Positions 1 through 10,600 of a stretch of 20,751 nt of DNA are shown here, in pieces (position 1 is the first letter of the stretch; the number at the start of each line of letters is the position of its first letter). A program made the position numbers and the translations under genes. A model generated the notes under the pieces. That model ran no database searches, was not told the origin of the DNA, and was given only the letters and a program-made list of their open reading frames with translations. The stretch is from Pelomyxa schiedti (taxonomy: Eukaryota; Evosea; Pelobiontida; Pelomyxidae), in assembly GCA_020536535.1 (NCBI GenBank), contig JAHLWZ010000980.1, positions 6,538-27,288 of the forward strand, read 5' to 3'.

Positions 1-31
1 TAAGGGAAGAAGGGCTTTCATCTGTTTCCAG

Positions 32-3000
32 GTTTGAAGTCAGGATGGTTTGTGTAAGACTCCACGGAAACTCTGTTGTAGATCTGCTCTCTGATTGCGT
101 TTCTCATTCTGTATACATTCCTTTCTTTCCTTTCAATGTGACAAATATGCAATAGGGACGCAGCCCAGTGAGCATAGAACAGACAGATGGTGTAACCCAC
201 TTGCGTGGCACTGTAGAAGCTTTACTGACGCAACCGTACCATGTGTTTGATGTTCTGGCTAAAGCACACTCTGCTGATGCCTTGCAACGTGTCTCTGGAA
301 ATACAGCGGCTTCTTCATCATTACGCTCAAGCAGGGGTTTGAACATTCCCCGCAGTGATGAAATTGCACCCAACGACGGAGACACTGCTGTTCAAGTAAT
401 TTTAAGTGAGATCGGGCGAGGAGAAGTAGCAAGCATCTTTCTCATTGCTCTGAACCCTGGTGGTGATTGCTTGACGACTGCTGCTAACACTGCCTCCAAA
501 GATATAGTCCAGGGTCTCATTACATTGCCAATTTCTATACCAACAACCAAACTCACTTCCCAGCTGATAAACCATAGGTTTCTATCCCTCCTTCCTAATA
601 CCAACAAATCAATCTCTCTCAAAGGATTTCTGAAGATTCTGTAATTTGTGTACTGTCAAATATTTCCTGCAGTAAGACGAAACTCAAACTTAGTAAAGAG
701 ATTTTACAGATTCTTTCAACAAGATGTGCAAATGTATTTTGTTCCCCTCCCTCCTTTTTTATTTGTTAACAACAGCTAGGAACCTTTGTATGGCTCTATT
801 GCTTTTGATTAATTCCTGTTCTGATTCCTCTTAGAGTGCCGTTAAGAACTCCTGCACACTCAAAAAAAGTGTGGTGGGCAGCAGATGAAAGAAATGAACC
901 ACCCACGTTGGACGAAGAATCTGCAACTGAAACTACGGAATTTGAGGAAATTCCTCCACTTACTGTTGAAGACCTGCAACAAAAGTTGGACGAGATGGTT
1001 CACATAAACATATTTCCTTAAGAGAATAACAAAATCCAGACAGAACATCATCACAACTTATTTGACTCCCTTCTGCTTAAAGAGAAAGAACTTGAATCTG
1101 CTTGTGCAGCAAGGCAAGAATTGCAGCAGCAATTAGACACTGCCAATAGCCTCCTCAACCAAAACAGTACTGATCTTGCATCAGCAGTTGCCTCTGCAGA
1201 GACAGCGGCGCTCTCTCGCAGCCAACTACAAAAAGACTTGGATAAAGCAAATGATGCTTTAGTGGTCAACTTCCTTTTACTCCCAAAATAATATTAAGTT
1301 TGCCATAGGAATCCATTTCTGAAAGAGGAAAACTTGAAGCATCGATAGCATCTCTCAATGCCAAGCTCGAAGCTGCTCAACACGCTTTGAAATCAGGTGT
1401 TCAACCAGAAGTGGTATCCAACCTCAACGCTCAGCTCAGTAAATACAAGAGTAAGGCTCAAGCAACAAAGCAATGTCTAACAGCTAAAAGGCAAAGCTAT
1501 GAATCTGCAGCATCAGCTCTCTGTTGTTCAAGATACTGCCACACACACTACATCAGATGTCCTTTCCCTTAGAGTGCAACTTAGAACGGCAACGCAATCC
1601 GAGTCTTTGCTGAGACTCCAACTGGGTGCTGCCAATACACGATCCAGTTTAATGGAGCGAGACATGGCACAGCTGAAGGAAGAGGTCTCATCTCTTAGAT
1701 CCAAATTAGATCTGGCAGCACGTACTACCTCTGAGCTGAATTCACTGTATGCATGATATAGGTTCTTTTCGTTGTAATGCAAAACAGGAAAGAACAACAT
1801 CGCAGTGTCTGTAAAATGGTGCTAGCAATGGCCTCAGACCTTATTCCATGCAGCCAAAGTTTGTTAAAAGCCCTTTTTTTGTTTCCCTGACGCCCAGTAG
1901 GTGAAACGTCCGCAGATACGGACAGCACAAGGTGCATTACCACTCTTCAAACAGCTGTGCAGAATACCAACAGGACTGTCTCTTCCTTAAATGAAGAACT
2001 TGAACAAATAAAAGGCCTCAAAAAGTCAGAAGATGCTGCCCAAGCAAAGTTGATGGTACCAAGAATACTTTTGGTGTGGCATTAAAGTTTTCGTAGGAAT
2101 CAGAAATGAAAATCAAGCTTCTTGAAGGGAAATTCAAATCCCTGGAGCAGAAAATTCTTCAATCGAATGAAATGCACAAGTAAGGTAAAAAATCATATTC
2201 CTTTCTAATGTATGTTAGCAATGTTTTGGAGAAGAAAAACGCCGAGATAACAGCTTTGAAATTAGAGGTTGTTATCCTAGAAAGCTTACCATGCAACCAC
2301 TAAAACGCTGTAGGTATTTAAACTAAAGCAGCAATTGGTGGCACCTACCCCACTTAGTGGGTCATCTGCGGAGCTTGATGCCCTCCGGGCTCAACTAGTA
2401 TAACTACTGCAACTGACTGGCATTTTTAACAAAAACAAGAAATCAACAAGCTTGTTATTGAACGCAGAAAAACGTGAGAAGCAAGTATACGTTGATTCTA
2501 GTTTGTGCTCAGATAATGTCCAAATTATTCGATTGCAAGCGCAGATTGAGTGTACGTACTTTTCACCTCCCACATACCCGCCACTTATGACATACAGCGC
2601 TGAAGTCCGAAAAAAGGGAAATTGGATTCAAGCTTGCGGAACAACAGATAATTTCCACGAAATACGCCGACAAGTACTTTTTTTTTCCCCCTTCAAATCG
2701 GCTCACAAATCCGCCACAGAATTAAACAACTTGAAATGGAGAGCACACAACCCGTTTCTTCCAGTACATCACTTGCAAGCCTTCCTACACCAATCAAACA
2801 GGCCATCACTGCCAGCACATTTAACAGCACAAAAGCCGCATCACCACCGCTATCAAACACCCGGTCTCCCCCCACATCACCCACGAAATTCCGGCTCTAT
2901 CAGCGAACTCCGTCATCAACCAAAATCACACAACCGCCACTCCCGCAAACCCAAACTCAAACTCAACCACAACTACCACAATCCCGCTCACAGTCACAAC

Positions 3001-3110
3001 TACAATCACAATCACAATCGCAATCACGATCTCAATCTCAATCGCGATCACACTCGCCGGACCTACCACCCCAAGCTGTAACAAGAGTTGTAAAGGAAAA
3101 CCATCTGTAA
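32..3110 (+). CDS. Coiled-coil protein with S/Q/R-rich tail, 5' end probably missing
   Basis: I do not recognise the family. Coding starts after a pyrimidine-rich acceptor (AG at 30-31); the ATG at 45 is in frame but the gene may begin left of the window. Exons that keep one frame include 32-110, 156-640, 673-733, 780-787 (8 nt), 835-997, 1040-1261, 1309-1450, 1491-1746 and 1788-1810, then further short exons to the stop at 3108-3110. The first 200 or so residues look globular. From about 950 onward the protein is almost all heptad-like (QELQQQLDTANSLL, LRVQLRTATQSESLLRLQL, SSLNEELEQIKGLKKSEDAA). The last exon (from about 2707) is a disordered Ser/Pro/Thr region with SRSQSQ repeats. The role is probably scaffolding or cytoskeletal/membrane tethering, by inference only. 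The splicing around 640-840 and 2040-2700 is the least certain part. Confidence 0.6.
2940..3060 (+). repeat. Degenerate CAATCN/CAAACT short tandem repeat inside the coding tail
   Basis: Imperfect hexamers of the type CAATCA, CAATCG and CAATCT run through the last exon of the coiled-coil gene and encode alternating Gln/Ser/Arg. Because the unit is six bases, length changes would keep the frame. The opposite strand reads as a spurious Ile/Val-rich frame. Confidence 0.7.
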
Positions 3111-3465
3111 GCATAGGTATGTGTCCCCTACAATCCCATCACAAACTAACATGTTACACACCTAGAACCAGGGAAGGTGCACCGATGTACACCCTCAACC
3201 ATAATTTACGCTCGTGGCGGGAATCGAACACCCGCTTCGGAGTGAGGAACGAAGAATTTGTTTATTTTTAGAGCCTGTCAATTCACAACTTGCCTGTATT
3301 TGACACCAATTCACACAAAGGGTAATTCAGAGATCCAGGAAACCGAAACTACAACAACAAGACGTGCGTCCGGAGGTGCCGCTGAGTGTACGATATTGTC
3401 GAAGACTTGAGATCCACTAGGCAGTTACAAAGACACAAACAACACTTTTACTTTGTTTTGAGTTG
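3111..3465. other. Intergenic spacer between coiled-coil gene and E2 gene
   Basis: There is no convincing reading frame here. The stretch should hold the 3' end of the left gene and the promoter of the E2 gene, both on the + strand. The only structured element I see is the tRNA-like half hairpin at 3210-3246. I see no clear TATA box. Confidence 0.5.
3210..3246 (-). other. tRNA-like 3' half (T-arm plus acceptor-like strand)
   Basis: Read on the minus strand, GCGGG and CCCGC (3235-3231 and 3221-3217) form a five-pair stem around TGTTCGATT. This resembles a tRNA T-arm and the RNA polymerase III B box (TTCGATTCC), and is followed by CACGAGC at 3216-3210. The matching 5' acceptor strand GCTCGTG, a D-arm and an anticodon arm are not found upstream, and the loop is nine rather than seven bases. 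It is therefore not an intact tRNA gene. It may be a remnant, a SINE tail or chance. Confidence 0.25.
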
Positions 3466-4539
3466 ATGGCGGCGCATGCAAGTCCGTCGTCGGCTGCGGT
3501 GTCTCCGGCTATCGCGGCAGCAACAACGAGAGCTATTACAAACCAACTAAAAGGTACTTAATTATCGAGCGGGGAGTTCTAGTTCTTTGGGTTTTCCTTG
3601 TTTTTTTGCTTTTGCATAGAGCACACGCAACATGTACACTAACTCTTCTGTTTTTTCTCCTCAATAAAGCACTTCAAACCGACCCTGTTGAGGGTGTGTA
3701 TGTAGAAACCAATGGCGATAATCTTTACGAATGGAATATTTGGATTGAAGGCTCTGCTGGAACCCCTTAGTACGGTTTTTCTTTGTACTTCTGGTTTTTG
3801 ACGAAACGAAACTGTAGTGCGGGTGGAATTTTCAAGCTTTCCATGGTATTTCCGCCCGATTTTCCTATGAGACCACCTTCACTTCGCTTTATTGACAACT
3901 TTTGGCATCCTAACGGTTCGATATACTTTTCTTCAAATGTATGTATTATTTACACCCAAATAATCTGCACGCAGTGTATGCTGATGGCAAAGTATGCATC
4001 TCGATCCTTCATCCTCCCGGTGAAGACGAAATGAGTGGAGAGCGAGCGTCTGAGAGGTGGCTTCCTACACAAACTGTAACAAGTGTCATGTTAAGTGTAC
4101 TGTCACTCCTGGCGGATCCCAACACCTCGTCTCCCGCTAATGTTGATGCTAGTGTATGTTACGCGATTATTACACTTTTAGAAACACTCCAACTTACCAA
4201 TCCAAACAAAACTAATTCAATCCTCTAGGTTGAGTGGATGCGGAAGCGGGATTCGTTTGATGCTAGAGTAAAGGCTCTCGCTGCGAAATCAAGATCACGT
4301 GTCCCACCCAATGTGGTCATACCGCACCCCGATTCCAACCCGCGAGAGCACGCAGCTCAAGTAGAGAAGATAAAGTCAGCATCCCGAGGCGGTGATGAAG
4401 ACTTTGTATGTGCACTCACAATCTGACCCTATCTTCAACTCACAATCACAAATAGCTCGTGTACAGTGACCCTGATGAAGACGACTCAGAGGATGACATC
4501 TACGACTTTGATGGTGAGGAAGGGGGAGACGATGAGTAA
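3466..4539 (+). CDS. Ubiquitin-conjugating enzyme E2, Cdc34/UBE2R class
   Basis: Takes ubiquitin from E1 on a cysteine thioester and builds chains, classically with cullin-RING (SCF) ligases. Exons 3466-3553, 3670-3769, 3818-3915, 3975-4153, 4229-4405 and 4456-4539 join in frame to 241 residues, close to the size of animal UBE2R (about 240). Landmarks are the HPN motif at residues 93-95, the catalytic cysteine at about 103 in [12 protein letters not shown], and the class-defining acidic-loop insertion that follows ([14 protein letters not shown]). The acidic tail after residue 220 ([19 protein letters not shown]) is the segment that binds the cullin basic canyon in Cdc34. The start is the first ATG and matches the family length. 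The stop lies 62 bp from the end of the convergent SH3 gene. An F-box protein, the partner class of Cdc34, lies 12 kb to the right. Confidence 0.95.
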
Positions 4540-4601
4540 ACTAGTCTGTCTATGTTATAAAATTAAAGTCATTTCCATCCACTTCATCGTTGTTTCTGGG
4601 A

Positions 4602-7569
4602 TCAAAAGTTCCCCACGACGTGTAACAGCTTATCAAATAGAGACTTGGAGGTGCCGGAAGTGATTGGTGTAGTAGTGCTTGTGATGGGAGGGGGAGGGTG
4701 TTGTGCAGTTGCACCTTGGTCATTTCCCAGTACATACCTGGCCTTGTCTATGGTGTCCTGTATACTTTGTCTTATTGCAGTTTTTTGTATGGTATCTTGT
4801 ACGTGACGGGTAGCTGCTGCCTGTATGTCTTGCAGATACATAGCAATGTCCTGCCCATAGAGGGTTATCATAAGGTATTGCCTGGCTTTCAGTGTGTCAG
4901 TCAGGGTCAGAATTCCAGATTCACCGATGCTGGTACCAAATAGTCCATTGCGTCGGACCAGGAGTTCAAAATCTGCAGCGGGTGTTGTTATGATTCGGGA
5001 CATGGTCTGGAGAAACTCCTTTTTCTGGTCTGCAGTAAGCTGCGCAAATATAAGGTTCCTTGTTGCCCCGTTTGCAATGCTGATGTCCTTGGAATTCCTC
5101 AAGTTCTTATCACGCTCAATATTTGTGGTGTCTCTGAAAGAGAATGCTTCACCAGTGTCTATTTTCACAAAGTCGGCATAGTCAGTGCCGTTTTCGCTGC
5201 GGATTATATATCCGGCATTTTTGCCTGTTCCTCCAAGAAAGTCAGTGTCAGCAACAAATTTAGTAATGGCTGCAGCTCGCATAAATCCACGCAATGGGAC
5301 TTGTTTTGTGCCTGAACATACGGTTGTGGGATTTGGTACAGATCCAGATGTTATTATAATATCAACAAATGCTTGTCCAATGTCATTATAACCATCCATC
5401 CACTTGGACATCAGGAATGTGGACTTGAAGCTGGGATCACCATTCGCAATACTTTTTGCCCACTCATCATTTTTAGTAAACGGGTTCAGTACTGGAAGAG
5501 AGGCAAGTCGTGCCTTTGGGCCACAGACACCAAAGAACTGTAGCATATCTGACGAGATTTTTTCGTAAACTGCGTAGCGATGGCGATTCGAGACTTTCCC
5601 AAGCCAAAGTTTTCCTGTGAGGCAATTAATTTGGTTCTGTACAGTTTGATACCCTTATGATTCTTTGAACAGGTTGGAGTCTTCTCGAACATTGCCCCCG
5701 CAGAGGTTCCCCCTGGTTTTTTACCAACAGGCCGATACACTGGGGCTACATGCTTGCCTTGCCACACATTATTAAGTAAGCTCAGAGGTGCAGGTACAGA
5801 TTTAGAAATGAAGATTCCTGTTGTTGTTTGTACACTGGGAAAAACGAAGTGTTGGTAACCTGTTTGCATAGCACTATCACAAACATCTTTCAATATCCGG
5901 GCACACTCAATGTGGACAGAGACTGAAGTTTCAAGAGCTATCCGAAGTGCTTTATTTTCTAGCATTAGTTTCGCGTTGTCCACCTCACTTGGATTGTTGT
6001 GTTGAGGGACTGTGACTTGAACTGCACTTTCCACACGAGTGAGTGTTGGAGTTAGTTCTGAAACAAATACTTGATTAATTTTGAAATTACTGAAAATGAA
6101 AGAAATTCAGTACCAATTTTTTCCATTAAAACAGCTGGAACGTAGCCTTGCTTGTCTCTAAGAGTTACAAGTGCCCAACCCTTTGTGCTTGGTTTCAAGA
6201 TTGTGACTTCGTCCCCCATGGCAAGGGACAGTTCACATGGCCTTCGGGCATTGTATGGGCATTTTGCTCTTCCCTTGTAAGGATACTAAAACTAATTAGA
6301 AGAAATCCTGAGTTTTTCCAGTATTACGGTAACAGTTTCAGTGTTCTTGGAGCCACCATGTTCAGAGGCATGCCCAACTGAATTCAAAGTGGAACCAAAA
6401 GTAGTACCTGTCTGGGATAGTGTTGTTGGTTGGTTTTGTGCTTCTGTTGTAGTACCACTGGCGGTTGCTGCATGTGAGGAAACGGGGGTTGTTGGGGGAT
6501 CCTCAACTCTTTTGACATATGTAGATGGTATTCTTCCAATCTTGGATCCCAGCTGTGCTAACCACCACCCATTACGAAGTGTATCATCCAAAATGTCAAT
6601 CTCGTCATCTTTGCTAAATGACAATTCGTGGAGTCTTTCCGTTATGTAAGCATACGTAGCAATGGCTCTGATTAGTAACTTTAGTGTAGGTGAACTAGTG
6701 GAAGTTGACGCACTTGAACTTCGAATTTTCAATGAAAGCAAGTATGTTGCGGGGTACAAGTCCATTTCTGGTGAGATTGTAAAAGTACTCGCATGGCATT
6801 GCGAACCTACTTTCCAGAAGAAGATTGAGCCCTAGCCCAGCCATTGGGGAGTTGCTCCTGTACTAGAATAATCTCTCCTTGTCTAAGGTAGAGGTTTGCT
6901 CTGATGAATAAGAAAAGGCACCAAAGTTAGGCACTGGGAAAAAGAGACAAACACTCACGGGTTCCTGCTGAGAAAGTCTTTGATAACCATTGCCCTCACA
7001 ATTCCAGAAGGTAGCACTGAAACAGCTGGATTAGTTGTAGATGTGTCAATGGGATACGTGGAAGTCACCGCACCAGGAGTAGTGGCTGCTGGCTGTGATG
7101 TGGATGAGGGTGTAGGTGTAGGTGTAGGTGTAGGTGTAGGTGTAGGTGTAGGTGTAGGTGTAGGTGTAGGTGTAGGTGTAGGTGTAGGTGTAGGTGTAGG
7201 TGTAGGTTGCGATGTGGCTGCTGGAGCCTGTTCACAAGGGGCAGACTGAGGGGTGACAAAGGATGCAGATAGAGGAACATAAATAGCGGTGGGGCTAGCA
7301 GGCTCCTGGATTCCTTGAGTAGTCACTTGTCGCTTTATCTCCTCCACATAAGTGGAGGGAAACCAGCCCGATTTTCCAGTGTTGTTTTTACCAATTGACC
7401 ACCCATCTAGGAAGTGCGACACCTACAATGGGGTTAGCCAAGCAAAGAATTAACCCAAAAGAGAAAGGAGTACCTCAATAATGTCACCTGGAACCAAAGG
7501 CAATGCTCCCTCGTCCGACGTGTCCCATCGATGTAACACTCTGGCTCTCAAAATCGGTGCTGTCGCCAT
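4602..7569 (-). CDS. Four-SH3-domain protein with C-terminal kinase-fold-like domain
   Basis: Exons from the start at 7569: 7569-7474, 7422-6959, 6900-6811, 6767-6328, 6273-6114, 6057-5653 and 5614-4602, giving about 888 residues if one extra base near 6751-6754 is discounted. SH3-1 is residues 1-64 (GDIIEV, then [11 protein letters not shown]). A (PT)n linker follows. SH3-2 is about 180-240 ([15 protein letters not shown]). SH3-3 is about 255-315 ([24 protein letters not shown]). SH3-4 is about 365-415 ([24 protein letters not shown]). The C-terminal half (about 550-800) carries GKLWLGKV, then [16 protein letters not shown] (Asp674, Asp676, Asn684) and [11 protein letters not shown] (Asp704). 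That spacing recalls the catalytic and metal-binding loops of PI4K/HipA-type kinases. The SH3 calls are firm; the kinase-like call is an inference. Its probable role is a signalling adaptor. The stop is TGA. Confidence 0.8.
6751..6754 (-). other. Probable +1 frameshift or sequence error in SH3-2
   Basis: On the minus strand the exon reads GLVP up to a CCCC run. Dropping one C continues as ATYLLSL, an ideal end for an SH3 domain, and keeps the rest of the exon in the frame needed for SH3-3. As written the frame runs to a TAG. The exon 6767-6328 is 440 nt where flanking phases require a length one base shorter. Unusually small introns of 23 or 25 nt would also restore the frame, so an indel is likely but not proven. 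Confidence 0.55.
7109..7206. repeat. GGTGTA hexamer microsatellite, about 16 copies
   Basis: A near-perfect tandem array of GGTGTA (TACACC on the coding strand) lies inside the first linker of the SH3 protein. In the coding frame it gives an uninterrupted Pro-Thr dipeptide tract of about 16 units. Both other readings of the array are open and give spurious Val-Gly and Leu-His frames. Confidence 0.95.
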
Positions 7570-7614
7570 CTTCTCGAACTTCTAGTTTTGGCGGAACTTG
7601 GAATTTTTTTTTGA

Positions 7615-10600
7615 TTAGGATTTCTTTGGGGATGAGCTGAACGAGAAAGTGGGTGTTTTTGGTTGAGGGGGTGGTGACGGCGACACAGAGAGCGTCGGGG
7701 TGGTTGACAGTGACGTGGGCGTGGTGGAGTGTGGTGAATATGAATGTTGTTGTGGGTGCATCACTGCAGAACCCGAATGAGGAGAGGGGCGTATTGGGAT
7801 GGGAACTGTGGGGGCTTTGGCTGGTGAGCTGGGTTGTTGTGGTGTTGGTTTGTGTGCAACTGGTGTGTTTGTTGTTGTTATTGATGGTGCCGTTGTTGCT
7901 GTAGTGGGGGTGATGTGATGCCTTTCTATTGGCGAAGCGGCAACAACGCCGCTTGAGGGGGGAGGGAGTGCTACTTCGGGTAATTGTGGGAGGGGTATTG
8001 CGTGTTGCTTGAGTGTTGTTTCAAGAACCTTGATTTGGTCCATGAGATTGGTTACTTCTTGTCCAAGGGTCTCAATGTTTGTATCTTGGGTGGAGTAAGT
8101 TCCTTCTTTGTTTCCGGATTTTGGAGACACACGCAATTGGAAGTTCTTGAGTAGAGTGTCCTCAAGACAGGCCTGCATCTTCGGCATGAGGTCCTCGGGA
8201 ACACTGCTTGTGTTGGGAGGAGCTGCCGCACCAGTGGCCGCAACGCCACCGCGGAAAAGCATTCCCATTAGGCCGCTCTATATATTTGTATTGAGGATAG
8301 GTTGCAAGGTACTGGAATGTACCTTCTTTGCTCGGGCAATCCGCTCAGCTTCCATTGTAGCAGAACTGCACTCACTTGGTCTGTGTGAGGTAACATATTT
8401 ATGAACCTTGTTTGTTAATGAGTGCCCTGAGTATTGTGGAGACATAAACGTACAGCATCTGTCTTCCAGTCTTTGAGTTCTTTTCGGAGGCTTACTAACT
8501 CAAGGTCCAATTTTTTACACTAGTGATAACTCAGAAATAACATAATAAAGGTTTTCACGAACCTTGACTTCGAGCATCGTCCTTTCCTCCTGCAACTGCC
8601 CAATTTGCATTCCCATGATGTCAATATCAGACTGCAGGGCAACATTCTCTGTCTTCGCAAGTGTTGGTTCGCGGCATTTGCATTTTCAATCATACCTTTT
8701 CAGAGTATAGCATGGACGGAGGTAATGGGGGTGTATTTACGGGGGCAGAGGATGTAAGAGGTGGACCAGATTGGCGAAGACTTGGGCTTGTACCTACAGA
8801 GTTTTAGAAGATCCATTAACATTACATCGTACCTGGCTTAACAGGTGGTGACGCTTGGCTTCTCAACTTGGCACACTCTGCTTTTAACTCCCGAATCTGT
8901 GATAATGTAAATACTTGAAAAGCAATATCCAGTAACTTACTGCTTGCTTTTCGCCCTTGCTTTGGACATCAAAATTGACTGTCATCTCTGTAATCTGTTG
9001 GTTGAGCTCTTCTTGTTTTGTTTCAAGGTCTTTCACCTTAAGTTCGTACGTGTTTGCGCCCTCTTTCTAAACAAAGGGTACTTATGGAGGCTAAGGTAGT
9101 GAGGTCGCACATACCAATTCCTCAATTTGTGAAAGTAGATCTTTCTTATCCGAGTTGAGGGTGTCAATCTGTGAATTGAGTGAGCTGATCTGAGATGCCT
9201 GCTGATCATTGGTGTCCTTTGAAGATTGTAAGTCCTTTTCATTTTGGGCCACTTGGTTATGCAGGTCAGCAATTTCCGCTTCCTAAAAAAAAATTATTTG
9301 GAAAACACAAAGAAACAAAATATAACTTGAGCAGAACACTTCTCAGTGAGTGCCGAAAAATCTGATTGAAGCTGAACAGTAAATAAGCGAATTGCGGTTG
9401 AAATAATCAACTACCTTCTCGAGAGTTTGGACAGTATCTTGGTGCTGCTGTTGTATAAGAAAGTAGTCTTTTTGCAGGTGATCAAATGTATCTATGGCAA
9501 ATCAATACACAGTTGCATAGACCAGAAAATATTTACCCTTTGAGTCACTGTTTAATTTCTGCAGGGCAGTGGTGTCACGTTTGTATCGGGCAATTTCTGC
9601 ATCACATATCTTCACACACTCCCGCTCAGTGGCAAGCTCTTGGGTAAGTGCAGAGTTAGATGAAGTGAGACTTGTATTTGCAGATGAAAGTTCTGTATTG
9701 GTTTGGTGTGCTTCTTCCAGTTCTTTGAGCACGTTTGTCAGATTATCACGGACGGTGTTCATTTGCTCAATCTTTGCATGTTATCAAAACACCCAATCAA
9801 TTCAGGAATAAACCTTGGAAGTGAGGGTCTCCTGCAAGGAGGCAAGATGCTCTGCATTCTGTTTGTTTGTCAAGGTAAGTTGCTCATTTATTGCTTTTGC
9901 AGCTTGAAGTTTTTCTCCGAGGGATGTATTTTGTTGTTTCATTTGTTCCCTGAATGTGTATTACAACAGTAAATTTTCATTTCGTACCTTTCTTTGTTAT
10001 TTTCTTCTAGTGTGTGTTCCAGTGACTTTCTGTATTTATCAACAAGAACTTTCTCTGCATTGATTTTTTCTTTTAGCTTTTCAATTTCGGTTTCTTTTGC
10101 TCTTTGTTGAGTAAGAAGGGTGCGTGCACAGAAACTAAACATACATAAGCTTTGATGACAATGCATCATACTGAGCTTTTCTTTCTTCGGCATCAGTCTA
10201 CAATTTATTGAATTACTAGAGCCGACTTGTGCTTATACCTTGAAAGATTGTACTTGACTTTTCATTCGTTCAATTTGAGAATTCAATTCAGTTTCCTTTT
10301 CAGAAGTGGGTTTGGATGTAGAAGACAAACCACTGTACTTTATTTTTAAAATCTTCTTGGAGCTTAACAATCTGACTTTGTTTGGCACGAATTTTTTCCT
10401 TCGATAATTAAGGAACACACATTGGGAATACTTTCTTACCTCCCCCGCAGCAAGTTTTGTGGTCATCTGTTCTATTGATTTGCTGTATGCTGTTTCACTT
10501 TCTTTGATTTCATTTTGCAAAGTAGAATTCTGTGAGGTAGTCAGCAGATCCAAGTTAAAGTAGGAGAAAAGGATCACTGATTTCTTCAGCTCAGTAAGTT

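Noticed and set aside
168-170. GTG at 168 as a start codon for the left gene
   Set aside because: It lies inside an exon that begins after a clear acceptor at 154-155 and joins in frame to an ATG-containing exon at 32-110.
392-622. Minus-strand frame opposite the second exon of the left gene
   Set aside because: The plus strand frame runs uninterrupted from 156 to 640 with good splice sites at both ends. The minus frame has no joined exons.
2926-3114. Hydrophobic Ile/Val-rich frame on the minus strand, like a membrane segment
   Set aside because: It is the antisense of the Gln/Ser/Arg repeat tail of the left gene and has no start context or neighbouring exons.
3190-3270. Complete tRNA gene
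   Set aside because: Only a T-arm-like hairpin is present. There is no D-arm, anticodon arm or matching 5' acceptor strand, and the loop is nine bases.
7109-7206. CRISPR-like tandem array
   Set aside because: The unit is a 6-bp microsatellite with no spacers, inside a eukaryotic coding exon.
7065-7280. Leu-His and Val-Gly repeat frames at the hexamer array
   Set aside because: These are by-products of translating the GGTGTA microsatellite in other frames. The Pro-Thr frame joins two SH3 domains.
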